A DNA stretch of 64,000 nucleotides from Amycolatopsis sp. WAC 01376 (GCF_003947415.1 NZ_QHKL01000014.1:92439-156438), one strand, 5' to 3'. Positions 9,901 to 18,969 are shown, counted from the stretch's first letter. Notes: generated by a model from the sequence alone, not told the origin. Made by a program: numbers and translations.

Positions 9901-12900
9901 GGAACGGGGGCTGGACGCTCAAGATCTACGTCGGCGCCGTGCTGGTCGGCGCCGTGCGGAACGTCAAGCTGCAACCACCGTCGAAGTCGACCTCGCCGTC
10001 GCTGGCGATCGGCGCGGCGATCGGCCCGCACGTCAGCATGTTCGGCGCGCTGTCCGATGTGCGTCTCTGGTCCTTCGCCAGGACGGCCGCGGAACTGCGC
10101 CAGACGGACACCGCCGCGCTCACCGGAAACGAACCGGGGCTGGAGTGCGCCTGGTCCTTGGCCGAGGGGCACACCACCGCCAAGTCGGTCTTCGCCAACC
10201 ACGCGACCGCGACCGGGTCCGCGCTCGACGCGCAGCTGAAGCTCGCCAAATCGCAAACGGTCGGCTCCAGCGATGACGACCCGTTCCTCGGCATCGTCGC
10301 CGGCGTCGGCGGGACGGCGCCCGTGCGAGCCCGGGCGCGCTTGCGTCCCGGCGAGTGGAACCACGTGGCTGTCAGCTATCAGGCGGCCGGTGCCCTGAAA
10401 CTGAACCTCGCGGGCGCGGCTCCGCCGGCCTACGGCATCTGCCCCGAACCCGGCGACCTCGCGTTCGACGGCCAGTTCAGCATCGACTGCTGGGTGCAGG
10501 GGGCGGGCTCCACCGGTCTGCAGCAGACGATCCTCGCGCAGTGGGGAGAATCCGGAAAGGACCAGTCGTTCCGGCTCGCGCTGGACTCCGGCGGAAATCC
10601 GTTCTGCACGGCCGTATTCGCCGACCCTGCGAGTGGTGACCGGACCCGGCTGACCGTGCGGAGCAGCGCATCCGTCCTGCCCGGCCCTGCCGTCCACATC
10701 GCCGTGACGCTGACTTCGGCTCAGGTCAAGGCCGGCCTGCTGTGCACGCTCACGATCTACGTCGACGGTTTCGAGAACGGAACGGCGCAGACGACACTGA
10801 GTGGCGCGAAAACCGTGACGTCCGTCGATTCCTCGGCACCACTGACACTCGGGATCGGCACTCCGCCGTCGAAGGCGGGCCGGGTGGCCTTGGAAGCGCA
10901 AGCACGCTTCACCGGTGCCTTGGGCGGGCTGCGATTCTGGTCGGCGGGCTTGTCTGCCGACCAGGTGCGGTCGGTGCTCCGGCGTAACCAAGCCGCCGAC
11001 ACCGACCACGGCGTGGTTTCGGCGTGGTGGTTCACCGAAGGTTCCGGCAACGTCGCCGCGGATTCGGTGAACGACAACGACTTCCTGCTCACCGACACGG
11101 ATCTGTGGGGTGTGCTCCAGGACGTCGGCCGGTACCGGTGTTACCACGACGGCCTGCCGATCGGGTCGGTGCTGCCCGCGGGCGAAGTCGACGGCTATCT
11201 CGGATACGACCAATGCACCTTCGGCGCCTACCGGCAGAGCGCGGGAAACTTCCAGGACACCCTCACCGGATCGCTGGCCGAGGTACGGATCTGGCGCTCC
11301 GCGCGCACCCGCTCCCAGATCACGTCCACCCTGTTCCGGAAGCTGAAGGGCGACGAGACCGACCTGGCGGGCTACTGGTCACTGGACAAGACCAGCGCGG
11401 ACCTGACCGGCCGGGGCGCGAACGGGCGTCTCGTCGGCTCACCCGGCTATGCCGCCTCCACCGCGCCTGTCGCGAACGAGGGTCCTCAGCTCACCAACGT
11501 CTACCAAGGTCCGCGGACCCGGTTCCAGCGCCCGCTTTCCGGCAAGGCCGCGGTCGTCGAATACCCGGAGATGGAGACACACGGGGACGGCACGCCCTAC
11601 GCGGTGATGCGTCGTGCCTATTTCTTCGAAGACACCACGCTCACGTTGTCCACCGGCTACGGCATGGGCGAGACGGATCTGGTGTACCTGGGCCAGATCC
11701 AGACCCGGCCCACGCTGATCGGGTACATCGAGGGCGCGCCGCCGGTGCCCAGCGAGAACCTGTCCCGCCCGCTCTACGACAGCCCGTTCGGCTACAACTC
11801 CTATCAGGACGCGTCCACGGTCACCGTCCGGGCCGAGGAGAGCACGTCGGTCAAGTTCACGTCGTCGGACTACAAGACCGCGCTGAAAATGGAGATCGAC
11901 ACGAAAGCCGGGGTCGCCGCGAAATGGGCGGACAGCGCGTCCGTGCTGGCGTGGACGCATCTGCTCACCGCCGGTACCGGGAAGATCGGCGCCCGGCACA
12001 AGTCGAACCTGGAAACCGCCCGCCAGCGGGACGAAACGTACCTCTCCGCGTGGACCCGCACCACGACGGACACCTTGGGGCTGCGGGGAATGTGGGAACA
12101 GGCGCGGCCGGACCGGTCGGACTACCTCAACCCGGTGGTCGGCCGCCGCTACCAGCCACTGAACCTCGGGTACGCCCTCGTCGAGTCGATGACGGCCGAT
12201 CTGTACGCGATGCGGCTGCACTCCACCGGCGCGATGGTGGGCAAGATGGTGCTGCCCGATCTGGACCTCCCGCCGGACCGCACCATCCTCACCTTCCAGA
12301 TCGACCCGCGTTATGTGAAGAACGGGACGCTCGACGGGAAGGTCGGCCTGGTCAACGACCCCGACTTCCCGCGCGCCGACGTCGCCAGAGGAAGCTACTT
12401 CAAGCCGGACGAGGCCTACCGGCTGGCCGCGAAGATCGCGAAGTCCGACGCGGCCCTGCGGAGCAGGTACGACCGGTTCAAGGCGGCGGACCTCGGCGAG
12501 AAAGGCAGCGCCGACCTGGACGGGATCAAGGACGAGCAGTTCTACGACTTCGGCGGGGACGTCCCGGCCCGCGGCATCGCCAACCGGTACGTCTGGACGG
12601 CGTCCGGCGGCCTGCACACCGAAACCGAGCAGTTCTCCGCCGCCCACGAACGCGTCTACACGGGGTTCAGCGACTACACGCATCTGACCGGCCTCACCGG
12701 CGAGATCACCTTCACCGCCCAATACGGTCTGTACGGCGCGATCGACGCGTTGTTCGGCGGACACGTCAAAGTCCAGGTCGGCAAGTCGGAGAACGAGTCG
12801 CGAGGCTTCTCACTGGCGGTGACCTGCCCTGGCGATCCGATGCTGCAGGGCTACCACGCGGGGACCGGCTACACCCCGGACTACTGCCCCGGCAAGGTCG

Positions 12901-13544
12901 ACGCCTACCGGTTCATGTCGATCTACTTACCGCCTTCGGCGGACAATGGCGACACGTTCCACGATCAGGTGATCGACAAGGAATGGCTGGCCTCCAGTAG
13001 CGACCCGGACGCGGTGGCCCTGCGCAACGTCCAGCTGACCGGGCAGGGCGCGTGGCGGCTGCTGCACCGGGTCACCTACGTCAGCCGGGTACCGCCGCGG
13101 TTCGACACCAATCCGGACCAGACGGTCGCCCACGAGCCCGCGCAGGTGATCGACCTGGCAGACAACCCGCTGCTGATCGAACTGGTCGAGGACGAGGTGC
13201 CCACCGAGCACCCCTCCCCCGCCGACATCGGGAACGGGGTGGCGAACGTGCTGGCGCCGCTGGACGGCCACACGGCATCGAAACTCGGCGATCTCGTGCC
13301 GTGGTGGGCGGCGTTCCTCGCCGCGACCCGCCTCACGAAGCCGGATCCCGCGAAAGTGGCGCTGTTGAACCGGATCCTGACCGACACGGTGGCGTACTTC
13401 CAAGCCGGATACGCCTCCGGTCTGCTGCCGCGGCCGGAAACCGGGCGCGGCGGGCAGCTCGTTCCGGCGCCACGGGCTTCGGAGGATCCGAACGCGGCAG
13501 CTCACCGCTCGGTGGCCGTGACCGGTCGTTCGGAGGTGTCGTAG
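6942..13544 (+). CDS. giant multi-domain protein with LamG-like jellyroll modules
   Basis: About 2200 residues in one frame. The ATG at 6942 is preferred over the ATG at 6936 because GAGGA at 6931-6935 abuts the latter. Concanavalin A-like LamG modules are marked by strand motifs TMESWIRP (Trp 834), FTWEAWIKP (Trp 909) and SIDCWVQG (Trp 1184), each followed by closing helix-strand motifs LSDVRLWSFARTAAEL (Trp 1043), LGGLRFWSAGLSADQV (Trp 1333) and LAEVRIWRSARTRSQI (Trp 1451). Residues 1-800 are beta-rich with no recognised domain. Residues 1500-2200 form a separate alpha/beta region. No signal peptide or membrane segment is seen, so secretion, if any, is non-classical. It may bind sugar or act as an adhesin or toxin-like protein, but the function is unknown. 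The last 43 bases overlap the convergent desaturase gene. Confidence 0.85.
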   Translation: MTTSEQTWPSTDCNGITLVDPVGLTLAGTVVLLARKAATTVDSLYYNVRVSGADPGVPEEWAGWNELRLTGKTAGSADDRPLLRIAGMDLITVDSAAAAPKPADAPFRAVTDGRYISCFRQSATGTLYVDRFALVRTPPQRTSGSRDGENHGGWRMERVWEVRYRRSERRDAPAGPGDELGFRNMIDEPFPEPTIELPSLSGITGGRFDVVLAPTSDADVRRWHIIAVTGEVLTFVSYPQDSTGGIEVDPALARTFTITPMLWNSGKSTPLAPTAGVGASLYAEQERTGAEPSLPSSLRRAVRLGVTVPVAGAGLPGALAVYDFGVLPDGTIPMFPAGIGCVLIDGTLSGGGFIPGTGDHHVPAGAVRSAGAGTVSAVLLGTPRPAAAPAVLDSADGLVHCYFPQSSGPAGTEAFAVAQYDPTVSRTRLTMPWNADDQTGTFTLIARRSGSTFDDVVATVAPCVRDGVTAADLCDVTIDYGTAAGLPHENWGGVPRDVRTMVSVLNGAFSDDPADKAVLSGTRPFYDFLGHQPSVRLPLASAGRLVLISHRPDMPLSRVEVTAAANGTVDLVMRYTSGTGVTAVQTWRAVPAGTANAAPILNGDADPATYPYHRAAADTPVYALSTGGGSILLFGKTTGDLSLTVSPADGDPAHCTLSLVAGGRPAVKLENVPRDQAGFIARLRVWSAADTVFGHISADPKPGPVADQSFTTPLDLRGGSVLFDVLQPADVGDLAAGQVDAASWQGRSPTPPSPDGTAGRAMIAMTALPPESPLFGREPRAVDGTSTRTVTGDNGKWLAAHQAKALTLNGHQAMSVALTNTQLAPRPAWTMESWIRPEGSDPATVITYDNGPVKGPGELTPSYYLGVAGLPTVRFGAFTQKNNAKSSYLSVPSNPAFTPGPTGFTWEAWIKPDQKPCPKANRLGSVLQVCDEKSKSKPLLNLGLDVGRHLSLGYRPQGHEPKSSYLTAGSPLPAGVWSHVAATGAWRNGGWTLKIYVGAVLVGAVRNVKLQPPSKSTSPSLAIGAAIGPHVSMFGALSDVRLWSFARTAAELRQTDTAALTGNEPGLECAWSLAEGHTTAKSVFANHATATGSALDAQLKLAKSQTVGSSDDDPFLGIVAGVGGTAPVRARARLRPGEWNHVAVSYQAAGALKLNLAGAAPPAYGICPEPGDLAFDGQFSIDCWVQGAGSTGLQQTILAQWGESGKDQSFRLALDSGGNPFCTAVFADPASGDRTRLTVRSSASVLPGPAVHIAVTLTSAQVKAGLLCTLTIYVDGFENGTAQTTLSGAKTVTSVDSSAPLTLGIGTPPSKAGRVALEAQARFTGALGGLRFWSAGLSADQVRSVLRRNQAADTDHGVVSAWWFTEGSGNVAADSVNDNDFLLTDTDLWGVLQDVGRYRCYHDGLPIGSVLPAGEVDGYLGYDQCTFGAYRQSAGNFQDTLTGSLAEVRIWRSARTRSQITSTLFRKLKGDETDLAGYWSLDKTSADLTGRGANGRLVGSPGYAASTAPVANEGPQLTNVYQGPRTRFQRPLSGKAAVVEYPEMETHGDGTPYAVMRRAYFFEDTTLTLSTGYGMGETDLVYLGQIQTRPTLIGYIEGAPPVPSENLSRPLYDSPFGYNSYQDASTVTVRAEESTSVKFTSSDYKTALKMEIDTKAGVAAKWADSASVLAWTHLLTAGTGKIGARHKSNLETARQRDETYLSAWTRTTTDTLGLRGMWEQARPDRSDYLNPVVGRRYQPLNLGYALVESMTADLYAMRLHSTGAMVGKMVLPDLDLPPDRTILTFQIDPRYVKNGTLDGKVGLVNDPDFPRADVARGSYFKPDEAYRLAAKIAKSDAALRSRYDRFKAADLGEKGSADLDGIKDEQFYDFGGDVPARGIANRYVWTASGGLHTETEQFSAAHERVYTGFSDYTHLTGLTGEITFTAQYGLYGAIDALFGGHVKVQVGKSENESRGFSLAVTCPGDPMLQGYHAGTGYTPDYCPGKVDAYRFMSIYLPPSADNGDTFHDQVIDKEWLASSSDPDAVALRNVQLTGQGAWRLLHRVTYVSRVPPRFDTNPDQTVAHEPAQVIDLADNPLLIELVEDEVPTEHPSPADIGNGVANVLAPLDGHTASKLGDLVPWWAAFLAATRLTKPDPAKVALLNRILTDTVAYFQAGYASGLLPRPETGRGGQLVPAPRASEDPNAAAHRSVAVTGRSEVS

Positions 13545-15538
13545 TCGACCGTGACCGACGGCGTGGTCGGGTGCGCTTGGCAAGTGAGCGCGTAGCCGTC
13601 TTCGACGTCGGCCCGCGACAGGGCGAAGTTCTGTTCCATCGCGACCGATCCCAGCAGGACCTTCGCCTTGCAGGTGCCGCAGGCTCCGCCGAGGCAGGCA
13701 TACGGCGCCTCCAGTCCGGCCTTCAGCGCGGACTCGAGGACGGTGTCGCCGGCTGCCAGCGGGACCTCGTGCCGTCGGCCGCGCAGGCTGACCGCGATCG
13801 TCGCGGGGATGAAGTCTTCGGTGGCCTTGGGCTTCCGGTAGCCGTGGAAGAGTTCCATGTGGACTCGGTCCGGCTCGGCGCCGCGCTCGACGAGCTGTCC
13901 GTGCAGGTCGGTCACCATCTCGGCCGGGCCGCACAGGAACCAGTCGTTCACCGAGGCGACGGATAGGTCGGAGCCCAGCTCTTGTGCGAGCTTCGCGCGG
14001 TCGATGCGGCCTCGCAGCTGCGCGGGGTGCCGCGGGTCGCGGGAACGCACGTGGATGATCCGGAGCCGGTCGGCGTACCGCGCTTCGAGTTCTTCCAGCT
14101 CTTCGCGGAACATCGTGCCGGCCGCGTCACGGTTGCCGTAGAACAGGGTGAAGCGACTTTCGGTCTCGACGGCGAGTGTCGTCCGCAGGATCGAGAGCAC
14201 CGGGGTGATGCCGCTGCCGGCGGCGATCGCCACGTAGTTCTTCGTGGCGAGTGGGTGCAGCGGTATGCCGAACGAACCGGTCGGCGTCATCAGATCGAGG
14301 ATGTCGCCTGCCTGGAGCCGTTCCATCGCGAAGGTGGAGAAGGCCCCGCCGGGGATGTGCTTGACGGCGATCGCCAGCGTGCCGGAGGTGGCCGAGGTGC
14401 AGATCGAGTAGTTGCGCCGCACCTCCTCGCCTCCGAAGACGGTGCGGTCGGTTCGGACGGTGATGTGCTGACCGGGCTCGAAGGAGAACTCGTCGCGTAG
14501 ATCGTCGGGTACGTCGAAACTGATCAGCACGCTGTCGCCGGTCAACCGGTCGACCCCGGCGACCCGGACCGGGTGGAACACCGCGGCACGGGCGGAAGAT
14601 CGCTTCGGCATCCGCACCGGGAGGAGCCGCGCCAGTTTCCCGTTCAGCCTCTTCCAGTCGCGGTACTCGTCCGGGTCGAGCTGCTGGCCGAAGGCCGTGC
14701 CGATGGCCGCGTTTCGTTCGAGGTAGGCCTCCTCGTTGCGTCGCCAAGTCGCGACGTACCGGTGGAACGGGATCGAGGGGTGCAGGTGGTGCACGAGGTG
14801 ATAGTTCTGCGAGAGCAGCAAGGGGGTGAGGATCCATTCGGCGCCGACGCGGTTGCGGGTCGCGCGGTAGCGGTTCTCCTGCTGCGTGTCCTCGAGGTCG
14901 TGGTGCGGCAACCAGTCGAACCACCACGCCAGCACGACCATGGCGAGCCGCTCGGGGATCAGGTACAGCACCGCCAGCGTCCACAGGTGCCCGGTGAACG
15001 CGGAAGCGACGATCACGGCGGCACTCGCCACCAGCAGGAACGAGGTCTCCAGTACCTCCGCCCGGGGGCGGCGCCGCCAATGACGCACCAGGAAGCCCAG
15101 ATACGGCACGTCCATCAGCGCGAACCGGACGGGGACCTGCCACAGCGGAGCGCCACTGACGAAATGGTCGGGGTCGTTCTCGTCGTCGTTGGTGTTGCGG
15201 TGGTGCTCGATATGGATGAACGCGAACGACTTGAACGAGATCAGCGGCGACACGAACAGCATCGCGACCCGGCCGAAGGCCACGTTGACCCGGCGGTGAG
15301 TGCTCACCGAGTAGTGCGCGGCGTCGTGCAGCACGGTGAACAGCACGAAGATCGCGGCCGCGCTGAGCAAGACCGTCACCGGGACGGGAAGCCCGCCGGT
15401 CAGCGCCGCCCAGGTGGAGAACGCGAAGACCGCGATGGCACCGCAGAAGATGCCGACAATGGGCCACGAGATCGCCGGGACCCGTTCGCCGGGGTCAGGA
15501 AGCGCGTGGCGTGAGGCTGCGTCTGGGGTCGCTGACAT
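13502..15538 (-). CDS. fatty acid desaturase fused to FAD/NAD(P) reductase and 2Fe-2S ferredoxin
   Basis: A self-sufficient membrane-bound oxygenase of 678 residues. Residues 1-310 are a di-iron desaturase/hydroxylase with histidine boxes HDAAH (71-75), HIEHH (109-113) and, later, YHLVHHLHP plus FHRY, set among hydrophobic spans. Residues 330-570 are a ferredoxin-NADP reductase-like module (RRNYSICTS for FAD, GSGITPVLS for the nucleotide, FLCGPAEMV). The C-terminus is a plant-type 2Fe-2S ferredoxin (CLGGACGTC plus a distal Cys). The fusion supplies its own electrons from NAD(P)H. The substrate may be a fatty acyl chain or another lipid. I use the ATG at 15538; a TTG three codons upstream is also possible. 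It lies downstream of the PucR gene on the same strand, 78 bases away. Confidence 0.87.
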   Translation of the reverse strand: MSATPDAASRHALPDPGERVPAISWPIVGIFCGAIAVFAFSTWAALTGGLPVPVTVLLSAAAIFVLFTVLHDAAHYSVSTHRRVNVAFGRVAMLFVSPLISFKSFAFIHIEHHRNTNDDENDPDHFVSGAPLWQVPVRFALMDVPYLGFLVRHWRRRPRAEVLETSFLLVASAAVIVASAFTGHLWTLAVLYLIPERLAMVVLAWWFDWLPHHDLEDTQQENRYRATRNRVGAEWILTPLLLSQNYHLVHHLHPSIPFHRYVATWRRNEEAYLERNAAIGTAFGQQLDPDEYRDWKRLNGKLARLLPVRMPKRSSARAAVFHPVRVAGVDRLTGDSVLISFDVPDDLRDEFSFEPGQHITVRTDRTVFGGEEVRRNYSICTSATSGTLAIAVKHIPGGAFSTFAMERLQAGDILDLMTPTGSFGIPLHPLATKNYVAIAAGSGITPVLSILRTTLAVETESRFTLFYGNRDAAGTMFREELEELEARYADRLRIIHVRSRDPRHPAQLRGRIDRAKLAQELGSDLSVASVNDWFLCGPAEMVTDLHGQLVERGAEPDRVHMELFHGYRKPKATEDFIPATIAVSLRGRRHEVPLAAGDTVLESALKAGLEAPYACLGGACGTCKAKVLLGSVAMEQNFALSRADVEDGYALTCQAHPTTPSVTVDYDTSERPVTATER

Positions 15539-15616
15539 ACCCGGCAACGTACGAAGCGTGAGCCGGCCCGACCAGTGGTTCGGAGCCCATGAGGATGTGC
15601 GCGCCGCACATGCCGC

Positions 15617-16879
15617 TCAGCCGGGTTCCGGCGTGAGCACCACCGGGCCCAGCACCTGCACCAGCCGCAGCGAGGCATGCAACTCGGCGACACGGTCCGT
15701 CGCGGGACGCCCGCGACGTTCCTCCGCCCGGCGCAGGCGCTGCAGCACGGTGTTGCGGTGCACCCCCAGCTCTTCGGCCGCGGCGGCCAGCCCGCCCTGT
15801 GCGTCCAGCACCGCCAGCAGCGCCCGTCTTTCCTCCTCCGCCCGGCGCCCCTCGACCGCCAGTGCACCGAGTTCGGTCACGACGAAGGCGCGGGCCAGGT
15901 CCAGATCGCCGCTCATCGTGTCCACGAGCGCCAGCTCGGCGTACGACGTCACCGGCGCGACCCGGCCGGAGAGCTCGACGATCCGACGGCCGCGCTGCGC
16001 CTGCACGTGCGAGTCACGGAAACCGCCAGAGCCCTTCGCCGGCGTGCCGATGGAAATCCGGACCATGGCGGGGATCCGGCCGGCCAAGGAGGCGAGGTCC
16101 TCCGGCGCCACTCCGGGAGCGCGCGTGCCGCAGACCCAGCCCCACAGCGCCTGGGCGCCGTCCGGGACGAGCAGGGGACGACCGGAACCGAAGTGAGCGC
16201 CGACCGCGGCACCGACGCGCGCGAGATCGGCGTCGTCGCGATCGGTCCAGCAGACGAAGGCGGTCTGCCATCCGGTCAACCGATGCGACAACGTGCGCTC
16301 GGCCCGCCCCAGGTCGATCCGGTCCCCGGCGATCAGTCCGCGGACCGCGTCGGTGCGGGCTGCCCGGACCCGGTTCTGCATCCGGTCCAGTTCGGCGACG
16401 TACTCGGCGGCGACCTCGCTCGAGATGCGGTCGACGTAGGCGAACGCGTAGCGCTGCAGGTTGTCCACCACCGCGAGCGCCAGCACCGGATCCGGCACGA
16501 AAGCCGTGATCCCGGCCAGGATGCGCTCGCTGAAGTAGGCGTGCCCCATGCGGTAGAAGCGCAGCATCACATCGACGCTGTAGCCGCGCGCCGCCATGGC
16601 GCGAGCGTGCTCGAGGGCGGTGACCGGCGCCGTCGCGGCGCCGACGTCGATACCGTGCCGCACCATCGACAGCGCTGCTTCGAGATTCGACGAGCAGGAC
16701 CCGAGTGTCAGCCCGCGGAGGTCGTCGTCGGCGCCGGCCTCCGGGATGCGTTCGAGGATGTAGCCGAACATGTCGTCGGCGTACGACGACACATTCGCCA
16801 ACAGTCCGGCGGTGAGGTTGCGCAGCTCGAGCATCACCGATTCGGGAAGCTCTGCCGGATCACCCGCGCTCACACCCAT
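15617..16879 (-). CDS. PucR-family transcriptional regulator
   Basis: A 420-residue DNA-binding regulator. The C-terminal PucR/CdaR-type helix-turn-helix is clear (LAAAAEELGVHRNTVLQRLRR), followed by a short tail. The N-terminal half is a helical sensor region (FGYILERIPEAGADDDLRGL, FYRMGHAYFSERI), as in many actinobacterial PucR proteins, and the middle is a GGDEF-like regulatory domain. The ATG at 16879 starts the frame. It is transcribed away from the MHS transporter with 172 bases between them and is upstream of the desaturase fusion, so either or both may be its targets. The effector is unknown. Confidence 0.87.
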   Translation of the reverse strand: MGVSAGDPAELPESVMLELRNLTAGLLANVSSYADDMFGYILERIPEAGADDDLRGLTLGSCSSNLEAALSMVRHGIDVGAATAPVTALEHARAMAARGYSVDVMLRFYRMGHAYFSERILAGITAFVPDPVLALAVVDNLQRYAFAYVDRISSEVAAEYVAELDRMQNRVRAARTDAVRGLIAGDRIDLGRAERTLSHRLTGWQTAFVCWTDRDDADLARVGAAVGAHFGSGRPLLVPDGAQALWGWVCGTRAPGVAPEDLASLAGRIPAMVRISIGTPAKGSGGFRDSHVQAQRGRRIVELSGRVAPVTSYAELALVDTMSGDLDLARAFVVTELGALAVEGRRAEEERRALLAVLDAQGGLAAAAEELGVHRNTVLQRLRRAEERRGRPATDRVAELHASLRLVQVLGPVVLTPEPG

Positions 16880-16978
16880 TCCGGGAGCCTATCGGCGGTC
16901 ACTCGCTCACGCCTGGGACAGCGCCCCCGGTCCCTTTTTGTTTGCGCGATCCCGCCACCGCGGTCTATCTTCCTACGT

Positions 16979-17014
16979 GTCCGATAAGCGTTCCGCTATG
17001 TTCGCATATCGGAC
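16979..17014. promoter_or_regulatory. candidate operator in the PucR/MHS divergent promoter
   Basis: GTCCGATA at 16979-16986 and its exact complement TATCGGAC at 17007-17014 flank a 20-base spacer, just upstream of the transporter start. Arms two helical turns apart suit a dimeric regulator. Assignment to the neighbouring PucR protein is inference. Confidence 0.4.
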
Positions 17015-17051
17015 GCCGTGCGTTATCCGGCCGACTCGACGAGGAGCGACA

Positions 17052-18395
17052 GTGACGAACGTGCCCGCCTCGCACGAAACGGCCGATCCGAGGTCCGGTG
17101 TCAGCCGGTCGGCGTTCAGGCGGGTACTGGCGGGCAGCACCGCCGGCGCGGTGCTGGAGTGGTACGACTTCGCGCTCTACGGAATCCTGGCGGCCACCGT
17201 GCTCGGGCCGCTGTTCTTCCCCGGTGGCGACGGGTTCGCCCAGTTGCTGCTCGCGCTGGCGACGCAGGGACTCGGTTTCGTCGCACGCCCGATCGGCGGC
17301 ATCGTCTTCGGGCATCTCGGCGATCGGCTCGGCCGCAAACCCATGCTGGTGACCACTTTCCTGCTGCTCGGGCTGTCGACCTCCGCGATCGGGCTGCTCC
17401 CCACCTACGCTCAGGCCGGCATCGGGGCGACGATCTCACTGGTCGTGCTGAGGCTGATCCAGGGTTTCGCCCTCGGCGGCGAGTTCGGCGCGGCGGTACT
17501 GATGGTCAGCGAGTACGGAAGCCCGAAGCGGCGCGGCTTCTGGTCGGCGTGGCCGCAGGCGGGAGCGCCGCTGGGCACGGTGCTGGCCACCGCCGTGGTC
17601 GGCGGGATCGCCTTGGTACTGCCCGAAAACGCCTTCGACCAATGGGGGTGGCGCGTCGGTTTCCTGTTCGCGATCCCGCTTCTGGTCATCGGCTTCTGGA
17701 TCCGGCGGCGCATCGACGAGTCGCCGGTGTTCCAGGAGGCGCAGGCACGGGCCACGGCATCCGCGGACGCCGTCCAGGAGCGGTCGAGCATTCTCGAGAC
17801 ACTCGCCCACCCCGGTCCCGTCCTCCGCGGTCTCGGCGTGCGGCTGGGCGAGAACGTGGCCTTCTACGTCTACACCGTCTTCGTGGTCGCCTATGCCACG
17901 AAGACGTTCGGCTACGACAGGTCCGACGTCCTCCTCGCCGTGGCCGTCGGGTCACTGCTGCAGTTCGCGGGGATGCTGGCCGGCGGCTACTGGTCGGACC
18001 TCGTCGGACGGCGTATCGCCATGCTGGTCCCGGCGGCGGGCCTCGCGGTGTGGGCACCGGTCTTCTTCGCCGTCGTCCAAGCCGACAATCTGCCTCTGCT
18101 CTATCTCGGCGTCGGTGTCGGCGCGGCACTGCACGGACTCCTGGCCGGACCGGAAGCCGCCTGGATCGCCGAACTCTTCCCGACCCGACGCCGTTTCGCC
18201 GGTGCTTCCCTGGTGTTCCAAGGCTCTTCGATCATCGCCGGCGCACCCGCACCCCTCATCGCCGTGTGGCTGGCCGAAAAACAGGGCCCCACGGCGGTCG
18301 TGCTGTACCTCGTCGGCACGATCGCCGTCACCCTCGTCGCACTGCTCCTCAGCGCCGAAACCCGGGGCACCGACCTGAACTCCGACAGCCGGTGA
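17052..18395 (+). CDS. MFS transporter, metabolite:H+ symporter (MHS/ShiA/ProP) family
   Basis: A 447-residue, 12-helix importer. The opening RVLAGSTAGAVLEWYDFALYG is diagnostic of MHS symporters, which take up small organic acids or betaines such as shikimate, proline betaine, citrate or alpha-ketoglutarate. Motif A (GHLGDRLGRKPML) follows, then GFALGGEFGAAVLMVSEYGSPKRRG and the repeated loop motif SDLVGRR. GTG at 17052 has GAGGAG at 17041-17046. The frame is open upstream, but there it overlaps the regulator gene. The substrate is not predictable. The divergent PucR gene probably controls it, and a small unknown gene follows 11 bases downstream. Confidence 0.88.
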   Translation: MTNVPASHETADPRSGVSRSAFRRVLAGSTAGAVLEWYDFALYGILAATVLGPLFFPGGDGFAQLLLALATQGLGFVARPIGGIVFGHLGDRLGRKPMLVTTFLLLGLSTSAIGLLPTYAQAGIGATISLVVLRLIQGFALGGEFGAAVLMVSEYGSPKRRGFWSAWPQAGAPLGTVLATAVVGGIALVLPENAFDQWGWRVGFLFAIPLLVIGFWIRRRIDESPVFQEAQARATASADAVQERSSILETLAHPGPVLRGLGVRLGENVAFYVYTVFVVAYATKTFGYDRSDVLLAVAVGSLLQFAGMLAGGYWSDLVGRRIAMLVPAAGLAVWAPVFFAVVQADNLPLLYLGVGVGAALHGLLAGPEAAWIAELFPTRRRFAGASLVFQGSSIIAGAPAPLIAVWLAEKQGPTAVVLYLVGTIAVTLVALLLSAETRGTDLNSDSR

Positions 18396-18406
18396 CGAGG
18401 AGCACC

Positions 18407-18892
18407 ATGTGGCAGGCTGGCGTGGTGAAGGAGCCGCTGTACCGCCGCGTGAACACCCGGGCCAGGTCCGTCCACCACGACCACGGCGGGGATTACCGGC
18501 ACCAGCGCAACACGAAAACCGAACGCGGCTCCGACCTCACGCGCGGGTCCATGAGACGGCGGGAACGCCGGGGCCTGGACTACACGCCGTTGTTCCGCTT
18601 CCTGCTCGGCAAGATCGGCGCGGACTGGGACGAGGTGCGCGACGAGGCCGCCGCCCGGCTCGACTCCGCCGACCCGATCCATTGGCTGGTCGCTCGGCAG
18701 CCGCACGAACGACGCGAATACGTGCGGCTCGGCGATGCCAGCTACTACAGCGGCCTCTACGTGGACGACGACAAACGGTTGCAGGTCGTCAACCCCGAAC
18801 TGGGTGCCGGCGACCTGGAGCCTGCCTGCCCGTGCTGCACCCACACCTTCAACGGCGTCCGGTTCACCCGGAAGTACCGGCCACCGCTCTAA
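18407..18892 (+). CDS. conserved hypothetical protein with CPCC motif
   Basis: A 161-residue protein. The N-terminal third is very basic and probably disordered (PLYRRVNTRARSVHHD, TRGSMRRRERRG). The rest looks folded (LFRFLLGKIGADWDEVRDEA, YYSGLYVDDDKRLQVVNPEL) and ends with EPACPCCTHTFNG, where Cys-x-Cys-Cys and His could bind zinc. ATG at 18407 is preceded by GAGG. It follows the MHS transporter by 11 bases and is probably co-transcribed. The family is unrecognised. An annotator could start instead at the GTG codons a few residues in. Confidence 0.65.
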   Translation: MWQAGVVKEPLYRRVNTRARSVHHDHGGDYRHQRNTKTERGSDLTRGSMRRRERRGLDYTPLFRFLLGKIGADWDEVRDEAAARLDSADPIHWLVARQPHERREYVRLGDASYYSGLYVDDDKRLQVVNPELGAGDLEPACPCCTHTFNGVRFTRKYRPPL

Positions 18893-18969
18893 TGGCTGGT
18901 TCGCCGGCGCGGACGGAGAAGTGATCGTCGGAGAAGTCGGAGAAGAGCGATTTGGCGTCGGGCCGGGGC

